Source of the DNA: DYJK01 sp040755055
GTDB taxonomy: Bacteria > Bacteroidota > Ignavibacteria > Ignavibacteriales > Melioribacteraceae
Assembly (NCBI GenBank): GCA_040755055.1
Contig: JBFMBS010000025.1
Coordinates: 6,064 to 70,063, forward strand
Length of the DNA: 64,000 bases
Reading direction: 5' to 3'
This document shows, in pieces, positions 17,770-25,624 of this stretch (its first letter is position 1; each line of letters begins with the position of its first letter). Position numbers and translations under genes: made by a program. The notes beneath the pieces were generated by a model. The model saw nothing but the letters and a program-made list of their open reading frames with translations, had not been told where the DNA came from and searched no databases.

Positions 17770-18145
17770 TGGCTCGCTTGCGAGACGAGGTGGTTACAAA
17801 ATTATTTTGAATTTGCTTAAGAACAAAATCCGTATTATAAAGAACATCTTCATTTCTAAATCTCATTACTCTTATACCCAAACTTTTTAGAAACCAACTC
17901 CTTTTCATATCATATTTTATATTTTCTTCTTCGTAATGAGCCGCACCGTCTAATTCAATCGCTAACTTATCTTCTGAACAATAAAAATCTACAATGTATT
18001 TACCAACACTATGCTGACGTCTAAATTTTCTTTCGCACAATTGACTATTTCTTAAAAAATATCATAAACGATATTCCGGATCTGTAGGATTGTTACGTAA
18101 TGATTTTCTAATTGGTTTAAGTTTTTTACAATTGAAAATCTTCAT
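17759..18145 (-). pseudogene. DUF559 endonuclease-like gene broken by one nonsense codon
   Basis: Read from ATG 18145 the frame gives 27 residues (ending DPEYRL), a TGA at 18064-18062, then YFLRNSQLCERKFRRQHSVG and the rest of a DUF559 domain (YIVDFYCSEDKLAIELDG, RVMRFRNEDVL). Family members normally have Trp at this place (xLWxxLRN), so TGG to TGA is the simplest explanation. The shorter frame from 18040 lacks the first part of the fold. DUF559 belongs to the PD-(D/E)XK/Vsr-like nuclease group. The unit is flanked by inverted ACGAGGTGGTT (17785) and AACCACCCCGT (18153), and its last codons run through the left repeat. A sequencing error is the alternative. Confidence 0.8.
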
Positions 18146-18175
18146 AACAACTAACCACCCCGTCCCAAGGGACAC

Positions 18176-18298
18176 GAGGTTGTCAAAAGGAATAGTTCAA
18201 ATAAAAAACTTGCTTGCTGCAAGCAAGTCTGCGTAGATCCGTTCAAATCAGATTTTATCTGCGTGCTATTTTAAAAAAATTTTTCTTTTGACAACCTC
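18176..18298. repeat. 123-bp non-coding element with 14-bp perfect inverted ends
   Basis: GAGGTTGTCAAAAG (18176-18189) and its exact complement CTTTTGACAACCTC (18285-18298) bound an ORF-free stretch that contains a second perfect hairpin, ACTTGCTTG/CAAGCAAGT with loop CTG (18208-18228). This looks like a miniature inverted-repeat element. It lies immediately beside the displaced guaC 3' end. No clear target-site duplication is visible. Confidence 0.65.
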
Positions 18299-18307
18299 AA
18301 AAATATT

Positions 18308-18406
18308 TCACTTCTTCGGTAATCTTTCTAGATAGCTGCTTGTGCTCAAAACAGAGAATGATTCGATATTTTTTACATCATCTAAACTTTCACAGTTTAA
18401 GTAACT
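18308..18406 (-). pseudogene. Displaced 3' end of guaC (32 codons plus stop)
   Basis: The minus strand encodes SYLNCESLDDVKNIESFSVL then STSSYLERLPKK and a stop. This matches the last 32 residues of the intact guaC at 20726 except for three changes (N to D, M to K, I to V). At DNA level 14 of 99 bases differ, and eight of the eleven changed codons, counting the stop, are synonymous. Upstream of 18406 the similarity stops abruptly. It therefore derives from a working, diverged guaC allele, not from decay of a recent copy. Confidence 0.9.
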
Positions 18407-18490
18407 TGTTGTAATTCTAACCCTGATATAATTCTTTCTTCTTATATAAAATTTTTCCCAGAATTACGTCCGCAGTATGAAAGGGTTAAT

Positions 18491-19087
18491 TCAACTAAGC
18501 ATTGACAAAATATTTTTATATTTTTCTTCAACCCTAATAAAATGATTTCTCTTAAATTCATTATTACCACAACGAACTATATTATCTTGACTGGAATTCA
18601 ATAATAGCCTAAGATGATTTTTGTATAATTCTGTTTGTGTAAAAGGTGTTCTACCATTTTTAAGTATACCATTTTCTACAACATATTTAGCCGTAATTTT
18701 TCTGTTATTACCCTTAGTTTTATGAAAATAAAAATTGTTCCCTTTGTGAACACCAACATAATCATACTCTACATATACTTTAACAATATTTCCAGTAGTC
18801 TTCGAGGAGAGTATTCTATAGTCATTTACTACAGCCATAAAGTCCCATGCTGGTTCAAAATTACTACTGGTTTTACTAAGCCCAATTCTATTAGTAGAAA
18901 CATTACCCTTAATATTTGACTCGCAGAATTGCCGAACTAAATTAATTGCATCTGATTCATTTTGTTCGGTTACGTCCGGGTTAACTAATTCATCAACCGC
19001 TTTTTCACAACCTATTAATGGTGTGAGTGTTAATCCGGCTGCTGATAGGCCCAACAATTTAAGAACTTTTCTTCTTGATGTTTTCAT
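18491..19087 (-). CDS. Predicted lipoprotein with SRRKVL signal, unknown function
   Basis: 198 aa. The N-terminus MKTSRRKVLKLLGLSAAGL has an SRRKxLK twin-arginine-like motif, a hydrophobic core and a lipobox ending LIGC (Cys27), so it is probably a lipoprotein, perhaps Tat-exported. The mature part has no recognisable domain. A good ribosome site (AAGGAG) precedes the ATG. It is the last gene of a tight three-gene operon between the live guaC end and the displaced guaC end. Unrecognised. Confidence 0.7.
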   Translation of the reverse strand: MKTSRRKVLKLLGLSAAGLTLTPLIGCEKAVDELVNPDVTEQNESDAINLVRQFCESNIKGNVSTNRIGLSKTSSNFEPAWDFMAVVNDYRILSSKTTGNIVKVYVEYDYVGVHKGNNFYFHKTKGNNRKITAKYVVENGILKNGRTPFTQTELYKNHLRLLLNSSQDNIVRCGNNEFKRNHFIRVEEKYKNILSMLS

Positions 19088-19099
19088 AATTTTAACTCC

Positions 19100-19831
19100 T
19101 TAATTTATTTTTATCAGTTCTAAATATTTACTTTTGATTTTATCATCAGGTCCTTCCTCATCAGTAAGATCATATAATATTAATCTACCATCGTAATTTC
19201 CCCAGTGTAAAAGTATCCCGGCTCCTCCATTAATTGGTTCTTCCTGAAGAAAAATTGTATTAAAATCTGCCGGTATTCCAGTTTGAAAAAGAGGTATTCT
19301 GTACTTATTAAAATTTTTTATGCCGGCAACGCTTCCATCGTAAGAAAAAGTTATTAGTTGTGAGGAATCAGTAGCAGCTATGTAATTGCCGGTTATAAAC
19401 CTATCATTTATAAACCAATCAACTCCTTGTCTGTCGTAATATTTTTTATCAAGTCCCTTGAAAACTATTCCGACTCTCCCATTATCAACCATCAGTTTTA
19501 TTTCACCATTATCTTTTAATAAAAAAATAGTGAATTTAATTTCATCGTCATTAACAATAATTGTATCAAAATTTTTTATAACAAAATCTTTTTGTAACCC
19601 TTCAGCGAACGACCCCATTAAAACTTTATTGTGCCCTTCAAAAAAATAAAGCTGCATAATTGGTTTCATTTTTCCATACAGTTCATATGGTGTTTTACCA
19701 CTTTCTATATCTTTGTAATATTCATATATAAGCCATGTCCGGTAAAAGTCCGAATTAATATTATTTTGCCCATGTGAAAAAGAAAAAAAACTTGAAATGA
19801 ATAAAAATAGAACTAAATAGTTTATCTTCAT
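19100..19831 (-). CDS. Secreted protein of unknown function
   Basis: 243 aa from ATG 19831, chosen over the ATG at 19837 because AGAGG sits at correct spacing only for the former. A signal peptide (KINYLVLFLFISSFFSFSHG) is clear. The mature part is rich in aromatic and beta-type segments (LVDNGRVGIVFKGLDKKYYD, LLHWGNYDGRLILYDL) but matches no family I recognise. It lies 9 nt after the ferredoxin-NlpC/P60 gene and 12 nt before the lipoprotein gene, so the three are probably one transcript. Confidence 0.7.
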   Translation of the reverse strand: MKINYLVLFLFISSFFSFSHGQNNINSDFYRTWLIYEYYKDIESGKTPYELYGKMKPIMQLYFFEGHNKVLMGSFAEGLQKDFVIKNFDTIIVNDDEIKFTIFLLKDNGEIKLMVDNGRVGIVFKGLDKKYYDRQGVDWFINDRFITGNYIAATDSSQLITFSYDGSVAGIKNFNKYRIPLFQTGIPADFNTIFLQEEPINGGAGILLHWGNYDGRLILYDLTDEEGPDDKIKSKYLELIKIN

Positions 19832-19840
19832 AAACATCCT

Positions 19841-20422
19841 CTAGCGTCTATATCTAAAATATATTGGATTTCCATATGCTATGCTAAACCACGAAGTACA
19901 AGCCCACCCCGAACGTGCACCATTTGCCGTTGCTAGCGCAGAGATACCATCATATGACCCATATGGATAATATAACATAGAGTGATGACCTGGCCATACT
20001 ATTATGTCCCCAGGGAGAGGACTATCGACCTGAAACCAATGTGGGTTATTACTAAATTCACTTGTACCGCATCTATCATAATATAAACCCATATCATTAT
20101 AAATACCCCAAAGTAAGCCTGAGCAATCGGCACCATTTACACTTTCGCCACCATAAACAAAAGGAACATTTAACCAAGATGGTAATACTGACCAAAAATC
20201 TGATGAACTAAAAATAGAGGTTGGCGGTTGTTCTTGCGGTATACCTTCACCATCGTCATATATGCAATCGATAGGGCAGCACACAGCACAGAAACCACAC
20301 ATATTACATTTTGTTTCATCGATGGCTAATCTTTCTTCACTCGTCATATAAAACGCATTCTCGGAACAACATTCAACACAACCACAGCAACCAACACATT
20401 CGTCTTGATTAACTATGTACAT
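19841..20422 (-). CDS. Ferredoxin-NlpC/P60 fusion protein
   Basis: 193 aa. Residues 1-55 have two ferredoxin-type cysteine clusters (CVGCCGCVECC and CNMCGFCAVCCP), a 2[4Fe-4S] pattern with extra cysteines. After a Pro-rich linker, residues 75-193 look like an NlpC/P60 cysteine peptidase: VPFVYGGESVNGADCSGLLW carries the catalytic Cys, and PLPGDIIVWPGHHSMLYY carries the His. No signal peptide is present, though NlpC/P60 enzymes normally cut peptidoglycan stem peptides outside the cytoplasm. The order is visible in one uninterrupted frame. Function unknown; a redox-controlled amidase or acyltransferase-like enzyme is a speculation. Confidence 0.85.
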   Translation of the reverse strand: MYIVNQDECVGCCGCVECCSENAFYMTSEERLAIDETKCNMCGFCAVCCPIDCIYDDGEGIPQEQPPTSIFSSSDFWSVLPSWLNVPFVYGGESVNGADCSGLLWGIYNDMGLYYDRCGTSEFSNNPHWFQVDSPLPGDIIVWPGHHSMLYYPYGSYDGISALATANGARSGWACTSWFSIAYGNPIYFRYRR

Positions 20423-20725
20423 AGTACCTCCAAATTTGTTGGATAAAATTAGTATATATTAAAAAATACTTATCCGCTGTAGTAATGTAATTTGAAAAAT
20501 GTCTTATATATGGTTTTAAATTATAAAAAGTTATGAGAATTAAGCTATGTTAAAATTTACACACACCAAAAATTTTTTCAGATAAAAAGATACGCAGTAT
20601 GCCTTTTATTTAGCTTAAGGAGACTATTAATATCAGCAACAGATGCTTTGTTCATTGAGGCAAAAATTATTTTGATATTAAAAACATCAAATATTGATGA
20701 ATACAACTGGTACATTAGAAAATAT
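20423..20725. other. Intergenic stretch, nothing recognised
   Basis: About 300 AT-rich bases between the ferredoxin-NlpC/P60 start and the guaC stop. It must hold the promoter of the three-gene operon, but I see no convincing hairpin, repeat, RNA or ORF. Confidence 0.6.
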
Positions 20726-21742
20726 TTACTTCTTCGGTAATCTTTCCAAATAGCTGCTTGTACTTAAAATAGAAAATGATTCAATATTCATTACATCATT
20801 CAGACTTTCGCAGTTTAAGTAACTCATCGCACTCCTTAAACCATCGGAGATTCCATTAACAACATTTTTTACCGCACCTTTATACGGAACGAGTGTCTCT
20901 TCACCTTCGATAAACTCACTTTTCATTTTAACACCAAAAGAGGCAGAGCCGCGGTATTTCTTCCAGAGTTGGTCGTTATACTTAATAACTTCGCCAGGCG
21001 TTTCTTTTGTTCCGGCTAACATTCTGCCAAGCATTACAACATCGGCACCGCATGCTAATGCTTTGGTTACATCACCCGGACTTTTTATGCCGCCATCTGC
21101 AATTAGTGCAATATCTAATTTCTGTTCAAGTCGTGTAAAGTATAAATCAACAAGCGAAGATACTTGACCAATACCAATCCCGGTTTGAACCGATGTAGTG
21201 CAAACACTTCCCCCGCCAATTCCAATCCTTACTGCATCTGCACCGGCATTATAAAGCTGCTTGAGCGTTGAACCGTGAGCAACATTTCCGACCATTACTC
21301 TAAGATTATATTTCTTTTTTATCTCTTCACATTTATTTAATACGAAAGCATTATTTGCATTTGCAGTATCAATACATACAATCAATTTATTCTCTGCAAC
21401 TTTCTCAATTAGTTTTTCATCTGCCGTTAAACTTACCGATACTGCTTTAATGCCTTGCACAATTTTTCCATTGGTAAACAATTCATTCACAGACGAATCA
21501 AAACGATTCACAATTCCTATAACTCCGAGATTGGATAATTCTTGAGCCATCTCTATGCCGGTTACCGTATCCATAGGACTCGAAACAACCGGAACTGTAA
21601 GTTCTTCACCAAGAAAAACAGATTTTGTATTGACTTCATTCCTGGTTTTAACTTGAGAAATTTGTGTGGGTATTAAACTTATATCATCATATGTAAGTGA
21701 TAACGGGTAATTATTTAATTCTGCTTTTGTATATATCTTCAT
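20726..21742 (-). CDS. guaC: GMP reductase / CBS-less IMP dehydrogenase family enzyme
   Basis: 338 aa from ATG 21742, which has AGAGGA upstream; the TTG at 21757 is less likely. It is a TIM-barrel enzyme with YDDISLIPT at the start, SSPMDTVTG, the catalytic-Cys loop GIGGGSVCTTSVQTGIG, IADGGIKSPGDVTKAL phosphate-site and a C-terminal flap. It lacks the CBS pair found in IMP dehydrogenase, and its length fits GMP reductase (GMP + NADPH to IMP + NH3). The usual GIGPGSxCTTR is changed to GGGS and S, so the exact reaction is not certain. Its last 32 codons recur at 18308. Confidence 0.82.
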   Translation of the reverse strand: MKIYTKAELNNYPLSLTYDDISLIPTQISQVKTRNEVNTKSVFLGEELTVPVVSSPMDTVTGIEMAQELSNLGVIGIVNRFDSSVNELFTNGKIVQGIKAVSVSLTADEKLIEKVAENKLIVCIDTANANNAFVLNKCEEIKKKYNLRVMVGNVAHGSTLKQLYNAGADAVRIGIGGGSVCTTSVQTGIGIGQVSSLVDLYFTRLEQKLDIALIADGGIKSPGDVTKALACGADVVMLGRMLAGTKETPGEVIKYNDQLWKKYRGSASFGVKMKSEFIEGEETLVPYKGAVKNVVNGISDGLRSAMSYLNCESLNDVMNIESFSILSTSSYLERLPKK

Positions 21743-21907
21743 TACTGTCCTCTGCAATAATTAATTTTAGAAAACCGGGATTGAATCTATTGATTTTTTC
21801 TTTTTAAATCTTCATCTACCAAATAAAAAGATATATCGTTTTATCTTTTTTAGGTGAGCTCTTTTTTCTAAATTGCGCCCACTTTTTCACAAAAAGGAAA
21901 AGCTATA

Positions 21908-23254
21908 ATGCATACCGCCGAATCTAAATCCACTATTATCACTTGGAAATTTCCAAAAGAATTTTGGCTTGCAAACTTTATGGAGCTTTGCGAACGCGCA
22001 GCTTATTACGGATTCTTTATTGTTTTAACTCTCTATTTAACAGACATAGTTAGATTTACCGATAAAGAAACCGGAGTTGTTGCCGGTGTATTCTTTGCCG
22101 GTCTCTATTTTCTACCGCCCTTCGCCGGTGCTATCTCAGATAAAATTGGATTTAAAAACGGGTTAATACTTGCATTCGGATTACTAACAATTGGTTATGC
22201 TTTGCTTGGTATGTTCCATACAAAAATGTTGGTTGTTCTATTTTTAGTAATTGTGTTAATCGGCGGATCATTTATAAAACCATTGATAACCGGGACGGTT
22301 GCTAAAACTACTTCTGAAGAAAATCGTGCACGCGGTTATGCCCTTTTTTATTGGATCGTTAATATCGGTTCATTCAGCGGTAAAACACTCGTACCGTACA
22401 TAAGGCAAGGGGTTGGCTTGGAATACGTCAACTTTTTTTCATCGGCGATGTCTTTTCTCGCAATGCTGTTTGCAATTTTCTTTTTCAAACAAGTAAATCA
22501 TAACACTGAAAGCAAATCTCTCTCCGATGTTTTTGCTGCATTGAAAAGAATTTTTTCTGCACCCCGTTTGATACTTCTGATTTTAATTGTCACCGGTTTC
22601 TGGATAATTCAGCACCAGTTATATGCAACAATGCCTAAATATGTAATACGTTTACTTGGTGAAGAAGCGCGCCCGGAATGGCTTGCTAATGTTAATCCGG
22701 CAGTTGTTGTTTTATTCGTCGTGCTTGTTACTACTCTTATGAAAAAGAAAAAAGCAGTAACATCAATGTTAGTCGGAATGATATTAATGCCCTTCTCGGC
22801 ACTCGCTATGTCCGGAAGCCAGGCATTGGAATCTATTACCGGTATTTCAGTTTCTGTGTTGGGTTGGTTTTCACTTCATCCATTAACAGTTATGATGATA
22901 ATAGGAATTGGTATCCAGGGACTTGCCGAGTGTTTTATCTCTCCAAGATTTTTAGAATACTTTTCATTACAAGCACCAAAAGGCGAGGAAGGATTATACT
23001 TAGGATTCAGCCACCTCCATTCATTTTTCTCTGCATTAGCCGGGTTTATTATGTCGGGATTTTTATTAGATAAATACTGTCCCGATCCCAAAACATTACC
23101 GCAAGGTTTAACAGAAATGCAGCGCGCAGCATATTATTCTGATGCCCATCTCATCTGGTATTATTTTCTTGCGATAGGTTTAACTGCTGCGATTGCATTA
23201 TTTATTTTTAAGTATGTAACAGAAAAGATCGATAAGAAAAAGATTGCCGTATAA
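21908..23254 (+). CDS. POT/PTR2-family peptide transporter-like MFS protein
   Basis: 448 aa with about 12 membrane helices. Helix 1 has ELCERAAYYG, matching the proton-coupling ExxERxxYYG motif of proton-dependent oligopeptide transporters, followed by typical AGAISDKIGFKNG. AGGAAAAG lies just upstream of the ATG. The substrate is likely di- or tripeptides by family; bacterial members of this shorter form are poorly characterised. Confidence 0.82.
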   Translation: MHTAESKSTIITWKFPKEFWLANFMELCERAAYYGFFIVLTLYLTDIVRFTDKETGVVAGVFFAGLYFLPPFAGAISDKIGFKNGLILAFGLLTIGYALLGMFHTKMLVVLFLVIVLIGGSFIKPLITGTVAKTTSEENRARGYALFYWIVNIGSFSGKTLVPYIRQGVGLEYVNFFSSAMSFLAMLFAIFFFKQVNHNTESKSLSDVFAALKRIFSAPRLILLILIVTGFWIIQHQLYATMPKYVIRLLGEEARPEWLANVNPAVVVLFVVLVTTLMKKKKAVTSMLVGMILMPFSALAMSGSQALESITGISVSVLGWFSLHPLTVMMIIGIGIQGLAECFISPRFLEYFSLQAPKGEEGLYLGFSHLHSFFSALAGFIMSGFLLDKYCPDPKTLPQGLTEMQRAAYYSDAHLIWYYFLAIGLTAAIALFIFKYVTEKIDKKKIAV

Positions 23255-23280
23255 AATTTCTACTCAATGAGCCGAAAAAA

Positions 23281-23314
23281 AACCTCTCTAAATATTGCAA
23301 ACTTTAGAGAGGTT
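23281..23314 (+). terminator. Hairpin terminator of the POT gene
   Basis: AACCTCTCTAAA and TTTAGAGAGGTT form a perfect 12-bp stem with loop 23293-23302, followed by TT. It begins 27 bases after the stop codon. The stem resembles the hairpin at 23737-23769. Confidence 0.65.
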
Positions 23315-23343
23315 TTAGGGGAGGCATCGAAAGAAGCTTATTT

Positions 23344-23715
23344 TTATAAGTCTAATAACCAGTTTACTGCTTCCTCTTCAATATTGAAATGTTTTATCTT
23401 TAATCCACCATACTTTGATATACTGTCAAAGAATCGATGATTGTATGAATCTATTTCACTTAATATTATTGCTACCTTTCCCTCCTTATACACATCTAAT
23501 TTCGTCATTAAATAACTAATTTCGTCAGTTCTTAACTTACCATTCATCTGATCTTTTATAAGTAATTTTACTGGAACACTCTTAATATAATTTTTTACTT
23601 CTAACCAATTTTTAATCATTCCGCTAAGTGTCCGCTTACCCATAAACTGTACCTTAATATAATCCCCACAATTCTTAACTATAAAAACAGTAGATGTAGT
23701 ATTTGCTTCATTCAT
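23344..23715 (-). CDS. STAS/SpoIIAA-like small protein, unknown role
   Basis: 123 aa from ATG 23715 (MNEANTTSTVFIV); a longer frame to 23784 would translate a hairpin repeat and is rejected. Alternating strands and helices with VKLLIKDQMNGKLRTDEISY and KVAIILSEIDSYNHRFF resemble the SpoIIAA-like/STAS_2 fold found in Bacteroidota, but no signature residue proves it. It is a single gene between two similar hairpins. Confidence 0.6.
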   Translation of the reverse strand: MNEANTTSTVFIVKNCGDYIKVQFMGKRTLSGMIKNWLEVKNYIKSVPVKLLIKDQMNGKLRTDEISYLMTKLDVYKEGKVAIILSEIDSYNHRFFDSISKYGGLKIKHFNIEEEAVNWLLDL

Positions 23716-23736
23716 TGTTGAAACCCCTTTTTCAAA

Positions 23737-23769
23737 CCTCTCCAAAGACGGGGAGTAACTTTGGAGAGG
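23737..23769. repeat. Hairpin repeat upstream of the STAS-like gene
   Basis: CCTCTCCAAAG and CTTTGGAGAGG form a perfect 11-bp stem around an 11-base GC-rich loop (23748-23758). It is nearly the same stem as at 23281, so the gene between is bracketed by related hairpins. Confidence 0.6.
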
Positions 23770-23887
23770 CGGTGGTTTACACATAGCAAGTCCGATAAAG
23801 TTGGATTTGCTTAAGTGTAAAGGATTGCCATATGCATCGGTCCGTTCATTTACAACTCAAATAGTTTTTAATTATAGTGTATAATTA

Positions 23888-25564
23888 TTATTTCATCAAA
23901 ATGATTTTTTTCATTTGAACATTTCCTCCGGATATTAGTTGCACCATAAAAATGCCTGACGACAAATTATCAGCATAGAAATTCAGTTTGTAATTCTTCC
24001 CAGGTTCAGCAATACCATTAAACAAAGTTGCTATTTCCTGACCGAGAATATTATATACTTTGAGTGTTGCAAATTCTCGCTTTACTACAGTAAAGCTGAT
24101 AGTGGTAGATGGATTGAAAGGATTAGGATAGTTTTGTAAAAGCTGAAATACCGAAGGAACTTCCTCATTCCTTTCTACTGAAACAATAAGACCAAACTTC
24201 GCAACAAAAACATCATAACTGGTACCGGTTGTAGCGCTGTTAGAATTGGTTAATGTATAAGAACCGAATGAAATGGAGGAGCTGCCAAAGCGTCCACCTA
24301 CGTAGATGTTTTCCTTATCATCCAAAGCAATACCCCAGCCGTCATCAGTACCCGTTCCGCCGACACTTCTCGCCAATATTACATTACCATTTTCATCATA
24401 CTTAGAAATAAAAACATCATTGCCACCATTTGTAGTTAGCTGAAAAGAGCCAAATGTTGCAACGTCATTAAAATATCCTGATACATAGATATTCTTATTT
24501 TTCACAGCTACATTATAACCGTAATCATTTCCAGTTCCACCGGCACTTTTCGCCCATATTACATCACCACTTGCATTATATTTCGCAACAAAAATATCAT
24601 TTCCACCGGCGCTTGTTAGTTGAACCGAACTGAATGTTGCACCGCCGCTCCCCAAATTACCAACAATGTATAAATTTCCATCAGCATCAGTGTTAATATA
24701 ATAGCCGATTTCACCTCCAGAACCGCCAGCACTCTTTGCCCAGATTGCATCACCATTTGTATTGTATTTAACAATAAATACATCTGAATTTCCGACGCTT
24801 GAAAGTGTATCTTCTCCGAATATTGAAGTGTTACCCATAAAAAATCCGGTTAAATAGATACTACTTGCATTAATTGTAATGCAATTTGCTGTGTCACCAC
24901 TGGAACCACCGGCTCTTTTGGCCCAAACTATATTACCATTTGTATCATATTTCACAACAAAAACATCAGAGCTACCAGCACTAGTTAATTCTATTGAACC
25001 AAATGTTGCAGTATTACTAAAGTATCCGGTTATATATGCATTATTGCTATTATCAACAACGATGCTATATGATACATCTGCGCCAGTTCCGCCAGCACCT
25101 TTTGCCCAAAGAACATCACCGTTAGTATTAAATTTTGCAATGAAAATATCGTTGCCGCCAGCACTTGTGAGTTGCACTGTATCAAATGTTATTCCATTAC
25201 TACTAAAAAGACCAGTCACATACACATTCCCGTCTGAGTCAATAACTATTCCATTTCCCGTATCGTTCCCCGAACCGCCAACGCTTTTTGCCCAGACCAC
25301 ATTACCGTTTCTATCATATTTCACTATAAAAATATCGTTCCCACCAGTGCTGGTAAGTGCAAGGGTTCCAAATGTAGCACCGCTGCCGCCAAAATTTCCG
25401 GTAACATATATATTGCCGTTCGCATCTGCAGCAATAGTCCGACCAAACGCTTCAGAATCTGTTCCACCGCCATTTCTTGCCCAAAGCCAATCTGGAGTTT
25501 GAGCAGATGATGCAATTGAAAAGAGCAGCAAAGCCGCTAACCCAATTTTAACTGCGTGTTTCAT
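23888..25564 (-). CDS. SBBP-repeat exported protein with T9SS sorting tail
   Basis: 558 aa. A signal peptide (MKHAVKIGLAALLLFSIASSAQ) is followed by about eight copies of a 50-residue SBBP/beta-propeller repeat with the cores GNVYVTGLF, GGNDIFIAKYN and VLWAKSAGGTG. The end is a type A T9SS domain: LQNYPNPFNPSTTI near residue 470, VYNILGQEIATL, then FYADNLSSGIFMVQLISG and MKKIILMK. It is thus predicted to cross the outer membrane by type IX secretion and stay on the surface or be released. It lies 60 bases downstream of the metalloprotease and may share its transcript. Confidence 0.9.
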   Translation of the reverse strand: MKHAVKIGLAALLLFSIASSAQTPDWLWARNGGGTDSEAFGRTIAADANGNIYVTGNFGGSGATFGTLALTSTGGNDIFIVKYDRNGNVVWAKSVGGSGNDTGNGIVIDSDGNVYVTGLFSSNGITFDTVQLTSAGGNDIFIAKFNTNGDVLWAKGAGGTGADVSYSIVVDNSNNAYITGYFSNTATFGSIELTSAGSSDVFVVKYDTNGNIVWAKRAGGSSGDTANCITINASSIYLTGFFMGNTSIFGEDTLSSVGNSDVFIVKYNTNGDAIWAKSAGGSGGEIGYYINTDADGNLYIVGNLGSGGATFSSVQLTSAGGNDIFVAKYNASGDVIWAKSAGGTGNDYGYNVAVKNKNIYVSGYFNDVATFGSFQLTTNGGNDVFISKYDENGNVILARSVGGTGTDDGWGIALDDKENIYVGGRFGSSSISFGSYTLTNSNSATTGTSYDVFVAKFGLIVSVERNEEVPSVFQLLQNYPNPFNPSTTISFTVVKREFATLKVYNILGQEIATLFNGIAEPGKNYKLNFYADNLSSGIFMVQLISGGNVQMKKIILMK

Positions 25565-25624
25565 TTTTTACTCCTTATTTAGAACATTGTGATCTATTAA
25601 AAATTTCATTGTCAATTCAACCAT

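Noticed and set aside
18040..18145. A short, functional DUF559 protein starting at 18040
   Set aside because: It would lack the first helix of the fold, which is present in frame upstream behind a single TGA.
23716..23784. Longer start of the STAS-like protein
   Set aside because: It would translate the hairpin repeat (PPPLQSYSPSLERFEKG); the internal ATG gives a normal start.
24879..25502. 207-codon plus-strand frame within the SBBP gene
   Set aside because: It is the complement of the regular SBBP repeats; periodic sequence creates long antisense frames.
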